Positions 32,701 through 44,700 of a stretch of DNA of 64,000 bases are shown one piece after another. The notes below the pieces were generated by a model that saw nothing but the letters and a program-made list of their open reading frames with translations, made no database searches and was not told the DNA's origin. The stretch's first letter is position 1, and each line of letters opens with the position of its first letter. Made by a program: the position numbers and the translations under genes. The stretch comes from Vombatus ursinus (Eukaryota; Chordata; Mammalia; Diprotodontia; Vombatidae). The DNA is taken from positions 970,082 through 1,034,081 of the forward strand of contig NW_020949602.1 in NCBI RefSeq assembly GCF_900497805.2, written 5' to 3'.

Positions 32701-35700
32701 GCCTCAGAATGGCCAGGTGGGCTAAGGGAGAACTGTGATCATGATCATTCCCATTTTACAGATGAGGAAAGTTAAGGCTCTGAGGAAGAGGGAATGGATA
32801 AGTCCCACAGCTGGTGCCCAACCAAAGCTTTTGCCTGTCTACGCTAGAAAAATTAGAAGCCTGGTGGTGCAAGAATGTGGAAGAGGAGAAAAACTGGGTT
32901 GCCTTTTGCAAAAAGCCCTGGCTGTTCCTGCCCAGGATGCTCCCACCCTCCTCACCTGGCCCTTGGAGTACCCCTGGCTTCCTTAAGAGTCCAAGCTCAG
33001 GAGCAGCCTTCCCTGTCCTTCCCCACACCCCAGCTTTCTTCTTGATTCATAATGATTCCTAGCTGTACATACATTGCCTCCCCAAGCTAGACCAGAGTGT
33101 GGGGGATGGTTTGACTTAATGCCTTTGTATCTCCGGTGCCTAGCCCGGTGCCCAGTCTTTAGGAGGTATTTAATGTTTGCTGAATAGAACAGAAAATAAA
33201 TCAATAAGCACTGATTAGGCACCTAGTATATGTCTATCATAAATTGCAGCTACATATTATAATGAGTGTATAATATTTTGATATATCAAGAAGTGATTTT
33301 ATGCACATAAATAGTAGGTGCTTAATATATAGAGATTTAAGTCTCAAGAATACTGCTCAGATACCCAGATCCACATATAATCTGCAGTTATATATCCAGC
33401 TGGCTCCTCCCAGCTCTGACACTCAATTCAGTAAACATTAAGCACTTACTAGGTGCCAGGCACTGTGTACTATGCGCACTCTTCTGAGGTTCCGTCTAGT
33501 TCTATCACCTGTATGCTCATGCCCCCTCCACTTCTGCAGACATCTACACCTTAGGACTCTGAAGAACAAGTGTCTGGGGGGAGGCAGGGTCTCTAACAAG
33601 CTCTGGGCCAGACCAGAGCCTGCCCAAGGTCACAGATCTCTACGCTCTCCCAAAGGGACCATTTGGTCTGGGGGCATCTGTCTTCCTATGGGCCAGCTCT
33701 CTCCAAAGCCCTCTTGCAACACAAATCCCCAGGATCTCATTGAGAGAAGCCTTCCTACACCCCCAGGCTCACTGGAGTCAGCGGATACAGAGGGATGGGC
33801 TGGACTCGAGACCCCAAGGACTTGGGTTCAAATCCTACCGCTGACACCACCTGTGAGACCTTGGGCGAGTCACCTAAATCCATGGGCTTCAGTTACCTCC
33901 TGTGTCAATGACAGGCTTGGATAAGACAGCCCCCAATCTACGCTCCCGGGATCCTCAAAGGGCTACGGAACCAGGAGATGTTATCAGCCATCGCTAGGAC
34001 TGGGTATCCGCTTTACTCATTCACTCTATAAAAGGTCTTTACCAAATCAATGAAAAAGCTGTCAGAAGGAGAATAAAACCGCCTGCTCCAACCACAGCCC
34101 ACCAGGGCATTTCCCCAGTGACAAGGCCCTGGAAGCACCGGGAGGCTGTTCCTGAGAGCAGAGGTGCGTGTCGGAGTGGGCCTAGAACCCCAGGGACCCA
34201 GGGAGCTCTGGAACACACGTTAGAGCCAAACGGAAACCACGCTTAAGAATAGCCACTGGGGATATGGAGGTTCTATGTTTAAAGTCTCCCCCAAACTCCC
34301 CATTTCTTATTTCAGAAGGGAGTTCTCATTCGCCTCCTGGGTGTTCAATCTAGTCCAACACTTCTCTCCCCCCATGTTACAGATGAGAAAACCGAGGTTA
34401 AAGGGCTTCCTCATGGTCTATCAGAGGTAGGATGTGAACCCAGGTCATCTTTCCACTGACTCCACATTCAATGCTCAAACTACTATTCCACGCTGTTTCA
34501 AAGGCAGAAGGGTTTCTAGTTCTGGAGGTAGAGGGTGGCCCCAAGGCTCTCTGCTGGACCAGCATCATTCCTTGTTCTGATGTTCCGTGGGATGCAGGGA
34601 CCAGAGAAATGGATCTCCAATCAGGACCTGGACAGACCTGGGTGGCCTTGAGGAAATCACCCCCCACCTCTGAGCCTCAGTTTCCTGACCTGTAAATGAA
34701 AGGAGATGGGCTCCCCACACACAGTCTCTAAGGTCTCTACCAGGTCTAAATCTGTCATCTAATACAATGCAGAGGGCTGCACTAGGTGACCTTCAGGGCC
34801 CTATCAAGGGCGACAGAATGAAGGAATTAATGCCAGAGTGGGAGACAGAGACAGAAAGCTGAGGAGAGAGAGATAGAGAGACAGACAGACAGAGACAATG
34901 GGAGAGAGAAATCAAACCAACCCATTCACTGGGTGACCCTGGGCCATGCCCCCTGTCCTCAGGAGATATCTCTGCGTCCTCCCCTCGAAAACAAACAGAA
35001 GCCTCGGATTTAGGTCAAAGGATCCTGTTTTGAATCCCAGCCCTGACACTGAGGAGCTATGTGAACCCAGCCCAAGTCACATGACCTCTAGAGGCCTCAG
35101 TTTCCTCATCTGTAAAAGCAGGCAGTTTTCAAAGTACAGTCTGAAGGCTCTTCCAGGGGAGTCGGTGAGCCAAAACTGTTTTCCTAATACTCCTAAGACT
35201 CACGTGCACACACACCTATAGGCATTTTCCGTATTAAGAATTGGAAAAGGTCTGGATGCGGGGGGTCCTCAGCAATTTTTAAGAGCGTAAAAGGGTCTTG
35301 AGACCAAACAGGTTAAGAAGCTCTGGTTTAGATGGTCTCCAGGGTCCCTCGGAGTTTTTATTTCTACTTTATACATCACTTGCCCTCTCTGAGACTCTCA
35401 GTTTCTATTAAGCACCTACTATGTGCCAGGTAAGGGGCATGGCCAGGATGATCACCAAATTCTTTTCCAGCTCTAAATCTCTGATTTAAAGGCAATTTTC
35501 TTCTCTGGTCTCAGTGAAATAAAGGGAATGGACCAGATGACCACCAAGGTGCTTTCGAGCCCCAGATTTCTGACCTATCCATCTCTCCTCTCTGGGGCTC
35601 AGTTTCTCCATCTGTAAAATATGGGCATGGACCAGATGACCCCTGGGGGGGCCCTGGCTCTCTCTCCTGGGACTCTGGGAGCTCCAAAGAGAGCTGCCTC

Positions 35701-38700
35701 TCCCTCAATGAATGTGGATGCCCACCTCTCTCCCTCCAGCTTGGCCCGCTCCCTTCCCTCCATGCCAAAGTGGCCGGACGACCCCAGCATCTCCACCATC
35801 ACCACGACCACCACCCCGGCAAGCGAAAGGAAGGAGGCAAAGAGAGGTACCGTACGTACCTGGTTTCCCATTCTGATGGGGGGCCTGGGGCCGCCTGCAT
35901 ATCGTGGTGACATAAAGGGCTGTAATTACAGGAAATTAATTCAATGACAGCCTGTATTCAGAGCACGTGCACGAAGAGAAGTGGCTCATCAGGTAGGCTC
36001 GGCTACGGTGGGTTTGGCAACACCTTGCTCTCAGCTTTCTTTCTCACTCGCTCTTTTATGGCTGCCTCTTTCCTTCTACCAGAAAACCTTCGGAGGGGGG
36101 CGGGGGTGGGGGGACACACTGTCACAGCCGCCAAAGAGAAGGTGGACCTCCAGGCTCGGGCTGCTGTGCCCCAAGGCTTAATTCTCCTGGGCCTGGAGAT
36201 GGGCCTCAAGGAGAGGTGGCTGAGATAAACCAAGGATGTTGGGGGAGCCGGGCTAGGGGCAGAGGTTCAGATGGGGAGACCCTCTGCTACTGTTGGCGAG
36301 GGCAAAAAAACAAAAACAAAAAGAAAAAAAGGTCTTTAAAAAATCAAAAAACCAAATTGAAATGAAAGTCGAAAACCCGCAAATGAAGCCAAACACGCAC
36401 GCGCACGCGCACATACATACGAACACATGAGAACCACCGGGGGACAGGAGTGGGGGGCAGGGGGCACAACGGGACAGCCTACCGCGAAAGGAGCCCACAA
36501 GAAGCTTTCTGAGCGGGGGCGGGGGAGCGAGGAGGAGAGGCCAGCGTATGCAGCTGAAGGGGGGACCCAGTCCCCAAAAAGGGAGTGAGAACACACACAG
36601 GGTGGGGTGTGGGAAGGGGCCACCGACAAGGCTGGGGGGGTCCTTCTGTGAGGGCCTGGCTCAGAGCTGGGAGGAAGGCCGAGGAGGGAAGGTGCTAACT
36701 CCTGCAGAGTCTTCTTGGTTAAAAAGAATTGGTCTCAGCGGAGCAAAACTCAGTGGGATGGGGGGGGAAACCAATGGTTTCTTTCCATTTCTTTGTTTCT
36801 TTACTCCCCAGGCGCCCTGGGCAGAGCTACATGTCCTTTACCTGACTGTGGGGTCCCATCATGCTGTTAGCATTGTGTGGTGCAGGCTGTGCGTGGGGCG
36901 AGGGCTGGGAACCCGGAGGACCCTGCGAGGTCAGACAGTAGAAGGAGGTTATAGATCGTAGCACACGGAGAAGCGCAGAAAAAAGCTTAATGAAAACAAA
37001 ACAAACAAAAAAACAAAGAAAAAAAAAGACAACCAAGGTGGGGGGGATCGGGGGGGGCACGTGTTGGCTCTGTTTGTCGGGGGAGGAAGTGGAGTGATGG
37101 GGGCTCGTTGGTTCGTTAAAATCACCAGCTGGCTGGCCATTGAGAAGGAAAAAGAAATAAAATCAAGATCGACAAACACATTAATAAAGGATTAAAAAAA
37201 AAAACAACAAATAAAAATCAAGCAATCGAAAGAAAACAGACCACACTGTTCAAACCATACGGGGAGAAAAACTTTCCCAGGAAACATCCTTTTCCGAGTT
37301 TGCCATGACCAATACCTTGGGGTGAGACTCAGAGACAGAGGGAAGAGAGACAGACAGAGACACGTGGTCCGAACCCAGATCGGCCCCCTTACTCACAAAA
37401 CTGGAGCTTTATTTGGGTGGGGGGTGGTGGTCCTGACGTCCACCCCACAGAAATTGAGATGGAGATGGAGTCCTCAGGCTGGGTCACTTTTCCCCAAAAG
37501 ACCAGCTCCCCCCCATACACCCAGCCTAACTTGCGGCTGGAAACATTCCGTCTGGGATGAGCCGACTGATCTGAATTGGGGGGGGGGGGACCTCCTTTAT
37601 AAAGAGCAGCACTAACTGCCCCAAGACGAACTGCTCACAGAAGTCACCTTCTTTACCCACATCATGCTCACTATGCATGGAGGCTAGGAAGCCCCGTCAT
37701 CCCCCCCGTTGGGTTTTGTCCTCCCCCTCCCCTTCTTCCCCACTTCACCCCTAGTCCCGGCCCCGGACCCTGCCCACACAGCAGTGGGCCCTGACGTTAC
37801 GCTGTGGGGTGGCCACCAAGGGGGGTGGGCGCGCTAAGCTCAGAGGCCACGCCGAGGCAGAGGCACCACGGAGGACGCCATCTCTTCAGATGGCCCCAGA
37901 AGGGGCCCAGCTTCCCAAGCCAAGTCAGGGGATCTTGTTACATAAAGGGTGGGAGAGAGCGTGTGAGCAACATTCATTAAGCGCTGAAAATACACAGGAA
38001 GGCAAAGAGCTCCAGAAGACAAGTGCACACCACTACCTCCGATCAGATCTGAACAGGATAAATAGCTGATACGCTACAGGGTCAACAGAGGGAGCGAAAG
38101 GCAGAGAGAGAAATGCAGAAGTGATCTTGTCTGATCTGCTCATTGTACAGATAAGGAAACTGAGGCACAGACGGCAGACAGCCCAGACCACAGTGACAGC
38201 AGAGCCAGGATTCAGACCCAGGTCCTCTGGCTCTGGCTAATGTGCTGGGATGGCAAAGCACTTTACACATGGTGTTTTATTGTCGCAATGATCCTGGGAG
38301 GCAGGTGCCATAATCCTCACCCCCATTTTACAGGTGAGAAAACTGAGGCAGACAGTGGTGACTTGCCCAGGTCATAAATGAAGGATTCAAACTCATGATG
38401 CTTTCTGGACTCCACACTATGACCCAGCTGCTTAAAATAATGCAGAGTGATGGAGGGGACGTCTAAGGGATAAGATCCTATCGTGCGGTGAACTCGGGCA
38501 TCACTCTCCCACCGCCGTAGTACAGGGCTCTGCAGACACCTCCTCAGGCGCAATGTGAAAATGGAATCTTCATACTAGAGTTCTGAGTCAGAAAGGGTCA
38601 ACCCTCTTGATAGAGAGGGAAACAGATCCAGACAGGCGGGTGGGAGATGATTAAACAGCAGAGAGGATCGGAACCCAGGGCTTCAAATCAGCGTCAAGAC

Positions 38701-41700
38701 ACTGGACGCCAGATGTCCGAGGGCCCGAGTCTAGAGAAGACAGAAGGTTGGAACCAGGAGAGAAGCCTGAGCAGTGATCGTGAGGATTCAGAAGGACCCC
38801 GAGAGGCCTGTCTGTCCAACTGCCCCGTCTCTTATGGGAGGAACGAGGAGCAAAGACGGGAAAGGCAGAAGAGGCACCACCAGGGACTGTGTGTAGAGGG
38901 CTGGGGCGCTGGGGAAAGGGCGCCTGGAGAGCTGGGGGGGGGGGAACCAAAATGCGGGCTCGTTCCCCCAGCGCACACACGCATGCACGCGGCATTCCCT
39001 CGCTCCCGTCAGGAACGAGCCTCAGAGCAGATGTTCCCCTACCTGCCATGTTACTAATTCCAACAAGTGTGCGCCTTTCTAGCGGCTGCCAGCACGGTTT
39101 GTTACCATGAGCAATTTTCTTAATTAACAGACATTAATTAGCCATTTAGCAATTTTGCAAGCATTTGTTTAGCAGCTTTCGTAAACATGAACACCACTGA
39201 GATAATGGCACTGATTAGAGGGTCCCCTAATTAACAGTACAGGGAAGGAAAATTGAAATCACATAAATTAGAAAGGGAGGGGAAGTTAATGAAGGCAGGA
39301 CATATTTGCACCTGCAAGTCTTTTGTACAGCGGAAACTTGGGTGTAATGTAAACAAGATCATTTAAAATCAACCCAAAAGAAGAAAAAGGAGAGCCAGGG
39401 AGGCAGAGGAGGTTTCCGGTGAGGTCCAGCAGCAGGGATTAAAAGCGAGGGAAAGCAGCATTTGGCCCAGCCAGCAAGTGCAATCGTGGCCCTCCCAACA
39501 CCTCAGTTGAATGTGCTCTTAGCGGCGGCATGCTGCCAACCACGCGGGTGATGGTGGCCAGCCCTGCGGGTGACACTACAGTCAGATCAAAGGGTGGCCA
39601 GCACCAGCCCCGGCTCTGAACTGGAAGAAGGGCTTTTCAACTCTGAGGGGCCGGAATCGCCTGTGTCTAACTGGTGAACGTTCATGGCTGGGAGGCTGGG
39701 GGCCCCAAGGTGCCCCTCCAGCTTGGACAGTCTGTACCTTCTCCCTAAGCTCTCTCTAAGTACTCCTCTGATGACTCCCCACGTATTTCCACATCAGCAC
39801 TGGCCCATGAAGTCAAGACTTCTCAACCCAACCCGTGGGATTTGGAAAGGACCTTAAAGTCACCGAGTAGAATGGAGACTCTGTGAGGACAGGGACTGTT
39901 TGGCATAAGGTCACAGGAACCTCAGGGTTCCTGTCCAAGACCCATGGAGGATGAGTGACTTGTCCAAGGCCACACAGCATCACAGTGTCATCTTTGGGTC
40001 TTTACAGTAGGTGCCTGATAAATGCTTATAGGATTGAATCACACCACCCAGGGTGGGAGGCCCAATAGAGACACCCTGGCAGAGCGGATGAGCTCTAGCC
40101 TGATACTGAGCACGTGCAAGGGCTGAGAGCTCAACGTTGATGACCACCATGCTTCCCACTGCTGGACAGCTCCTAACAGGCAGACCTCAGAAGTGTGGAA
40201 CCCAAGGATGGAGAAACAGGCCTGGGGAGGTTAATGCTTTGCCCAAGATCACAGACAGGTAGTAAACCTGGGAACTGGGATTCGAACTCAGGTCTTCTGA
40301 CTTTATCATTGCTCTTTTACTGAACCAAGGTGTTTCCTTTGACAAGATCTTTCAAAGTCCTGTTCAGCTAGAAGGCTCATTAGCCATCGATACTGATGAT
40401 TGATTGCTCCTTCATGAACTGGTGTGTGTGTGTGTGTGTGTGTGTGTCCCCGACCATTTCCACCCTCCCTGCTGCACAAGGCTGGCAGGAGGTCAAGCAT
40501 GAAGAGCCATGCAAATGTATTATCCTTCTCAGAATAAGATCAGAGGCTCCCTCCCAGCCAGCCTTCGCCGTTCTCAGCTTCCTCCTCGCATTCTGTCCTC
40601 GAAGGCCCCTTCCGTCTTTGACCGTCTGCGTCTCCAAAGTCCTAAGGGGGCCTATTGCTCTGGTCTGATTCGGGAATCACAGAGTCACAGATTTGGAGTT
40701 GGAAGGGTCCTTAGGGCACAGCCACTTACAGATGAGGAAACTGAGGCAAGGTTACACTGGTTGGTAGGACAACTAGGATTTGAACCCAACAGGTCCTTTG
40801 GTCCCAAATCCTGCGCTTTAATTCACTGCAATGTTGATGAAGTGAGGACTAGGAAAGATTCGCAGACTATCCCTCACAGGACTTCCTCGAACCCTCAACC
40901 AGAACAAGAAGCCTCTTCCCTGTCAAGGGGTCTTTGCCCATTCTCCCCAGGCTGCCTGATGCCGTTCCCTTCTCTAATTAACTGGTGTCTAATGACAGGA
41001 GCTGTGATCCAATCAATGTCTGCCCCCAGCAAGAAAGGGTCAATGGACCTAAAGAGCCCACCCACTAAAGGGCAGACCAGAGCGGCCCTCTGCCTTCCTC
41101 CCCTTCCCCAAGCAGCCAATCACAAGGAACTGAATCTCTCTTCCTCGGGTCATTCTGGACTAGCCAGATCTCCAAATCAGTCTTCTTTCCTCCACGCTAA
41201 ATTATCCTCAGTCCCTTCTACTACAGGGGACGGAGGGCACTAGACAGAGCCCAGAGAGCCCCACGTGTGAAACCTACCGCGGAGTCTGACTGGCTGGGAG
41301 AGCTAAGGCAAGTCACTTGTCCTTTCTCTGTGCCTCGGTTTCCTCATGAGGAAATTGATTGAGGATAAAGACAACAGCTATTTCACAAGGATGTTGTGAG
41401 AACTGAAATAGGATAATATATGTACAGTGTTCTGTTAAAGTCTGACACAAATGTCATTGCTGTTGTTAGATTTACCATTGAGGCTAGACTGCCCTCCTCT
41501 GGAAACTCTCCAGCTCATCTTGTTAAATGACATCACTGAGAATGGAACACAGAACTCCAAATGGGGTCTGAGTTGGGCAAAGGGAGGACAGCACAACTCT
41601 GCTCTCTTTTCCAGGAAGCTCTGACCGTCTTAAGGCTGCTGGAGATCCTACCCCCTGCCCTACCCCCCTGCTGACTTATAGTGAGCTTGTGGTCCACTAA

Positions 41701-44700
41701 AACCCCCAGATCTTCAGATGATCTGCTGTCTAGCCACGCCTCTCTCATCTTTCATTTGGGAAACCGACTTGTTTCTGAACAAGTCTAAGACTTTATCTCT
41801 CTCCCTATTGAATTTCTTGAGATTGTTTGGAAGCCTGACTCTTATTTAGTGGGTTGATCATTCCTTCTTAGTTTTAGGTCACCCGCTAATTTAATAAGTG
41901 CGCTACTTTTGTCTCTACCCAAGTCAATGATAAAAGCCACAAGTAACACAGGGTCAAGTCTAGATCCCTGGGGCACTCCCCTGGAGACCCTCCTGTCAAG
42001 TCACCATCTGACTGGTAATGATTCCCATTGCTCCCAGGAATAAATAGAAAATTTTCCATTTGGCATTCAAACATTTTTAGCCTTCTTATGTGTGATTCCT
42101 CTCCAACTCAGACATATGGGACTACTGCCTGATCCTCCTCTGACCTTTCCTCATCTCCTACCTCCATGCCTTTGAACACACTGGTGCCCTCACCTAGAAT
42201 GCTCTCCTTTCCAAGCAGGGCCTCTCAGAAGTCCTGGCTTCTGTTCAGACTCAGCTCACCTCTTCTAGGAAGCCTTTCCTGCTTTCCCCCCAGTGGCTGA
42301 CACCACTCCTTCTAAGGTAACTTTCCAGCCACTTAGTATTTGTCTTGTATGTTCTAATGCATATACATTGTCTCCACCATTAGAATGGGAGCTCCATGAG
42401 GGCAGGGCTTGGTTTTGCTTTTTCTTTGAATCTCCAGCACTTCATGCAGGACCTGCACCCAATAATAATAGTAATAATAACAAAAATAGCAAATTGCCTT
42501 TGTATAGTAAGTTTTGAGTTACAAAGTAACTTACACGTTATTGTATTTGACCCTCATGACAAAGTAGGTGGTATAACTATAGAGATGTGAGAATAAAATG
42601 GTGATTTTACAAATGAGGAAACTGAGTCTGGGAGAGGTTAACTGACCTGTCCAAGATCAGTCATGTGGCTAAGTAAAGGTATGGGGTCTTCTTGACTCCA
42701 AGTCCAGGGCGCTAACCATTTGGCTCAAATGTCTGTTAATTACCAAGCACTTTTAAGAATATGGAATGTGAGAACTAGAAGGAAAGTCACAGGTGGGTAA
42801 ACTGAGGGCCACATATTGAGCTGGGCCTGAAGCCCAGGTCATTCCAGGCTGGTGGAAAAGTCCTTCCTTGAATCTGCTGAGCACAAACACTGGCCTATGT
42901 GGTCAAGAAGTGGAATGAAGCCTAACTCCCCTTTTGGCCTAGTGAAGAGAGTGAGCTCCCCATCTTAGGAGGTCTCCGAGCAAGGCTGGTCTTACAGACA
43001 CAGCTGCTGCAGAGATGATCCTGCTGTAGTCTGGCAGCATGGACCAGATGGGCTCTGGGACCCTTCCAATCACGGCTACTAAGTGCTGCTTGGATGAATG
43101 GTCCATGACCATGGCTCACGACTGCCCATCTGTACCTTTCCTACCATCCACCAAGCTAAAAACTCAAGTAACTAGATGATAATAAAAAGCAAGGTACCAT
43201 CATCATGTAACCTCATTTACTTTTTAAGGTTTAACGTATTTGAACCTGACCACCTTGGGTAGTTAAGCAAGGCAGGGGTTATTATGCCCATTTTATAGAG
43301 GAGGAAAACTGAGGTTAAGGTATTTGTAAAAAAAAAAAGAAAAGAAGAAAAAAAAAAAAGTGAGTGCAAGCTAGGCTGCCTAGGCTTTCTTTAAAGGCCA
43401 AGCTGGGGGATTTGTATTCTATCTTAGGGGCAATAGGGAGCCACTGAAGGCTCTGTGGGGAGGGAGGATGTGTGAAGGGAAGAGGGAGGGAGGAAGAGAG
43501 AGACACACACAGAAAAACACTACTGGTTCCCTGTTGTAGGAATATCACTCGGGCTGAAGAGGGAAGAACCTTGCTGAGCGTCAGTCTTCAGTACTGTTCC
43601 GCTCTCATGTGAGCTAAACAAGGTTCTTGTTGATGGGGCAGCTAGGGCATTGGGCTTAGAGTTAGGAGGACCTGAGTTCAAATCTGGCTTTACTTATACC
43701 TGCTAGGGGTGTGGCCCTGGGCAAGTCACTTAGCCCCGATTGCCTCTTAAAAAACACTTCCTCTTGTTAACACTGATTGTGTTCTAAAGACATGGGCATT
43801 CGTCTGGCATTCGAGGCTCTCCACTAGAGATGACACCTCCACTCTCCCTCCCTAGTTTATTATTCTCCGCACAAGCCCTGCCTTAACTCATTGGCAAGCA
43901 TTGTACATTGGCAGAACACATCCTTTGACATCAAGAACCTGGATTCGAATTCTGACATCACTCTTTACTATCTTGAAGGACCCTGAGTAATTTGCTCAGT
44001 TTCCTCATCTATAAGATGAGAGGATTGGAGGAACCCAGCTCAAGATCTAGGAACCTAAAACTACAACCCAGCTCTACAATTTCAAGGCCAGCACATGCTC
44101 TCTGCCTTCGAATCTGCCCGGCCTTGCTATGCTGGGCCCATCAGAAAACATTCACCCTGCAGACATCCGGGAAGCCACAACCAGGCTCCCCCTGAGGACG
44201 GCCTGCCATGATTCATCTCCAGAAGCCTCCATCCAACCTTCCCCCAGGAGGGAGACTGTTTACCCTGGCCAGAAAGCCCAGGATCAGACAAGCAAACTGC
44301 AGGCTTTGAAGACATTCCCGTGTGGATGGATTCCCGACCAGCAAAGAGAAAGCAGGTGTTTCTGTACTGTTCCCTCCTTCCCTTTGCCCCAACGGAGCCT
44401 CGGAGACGGGATGGAGAAGGGAAGCGGGTCTGAAAGGGGCCACGGGGAGAGACGATGGATCCGGCCAGCTCGGGCTTCCTGAGCAGAGGAGCCTGCAAGG
44501 CTTGCCCAGAACTCGCCGCAGATGCCCCCTCTTCTACTCCTGGAGTGATCTGGCTCAGGAGGAAGAAGAATAGACTGACTAGAGAAGGCCAGTGGGGTGG
44601 GGTGGCCAAAGACTTGTCCTGCTAGGCCCCGGAGGGCAGACCAGAGGGAGGGGGCAGATTCTAGCTGTCCATGAGGGAACACTTACCAAGAACCATAAAC

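Noticed and set aside
40509-41243. 244-codon open frame on the + strand
   Set aside because: It runs straight through a reverse MIR3 (40675-40840), and its product resembles nothing I know.
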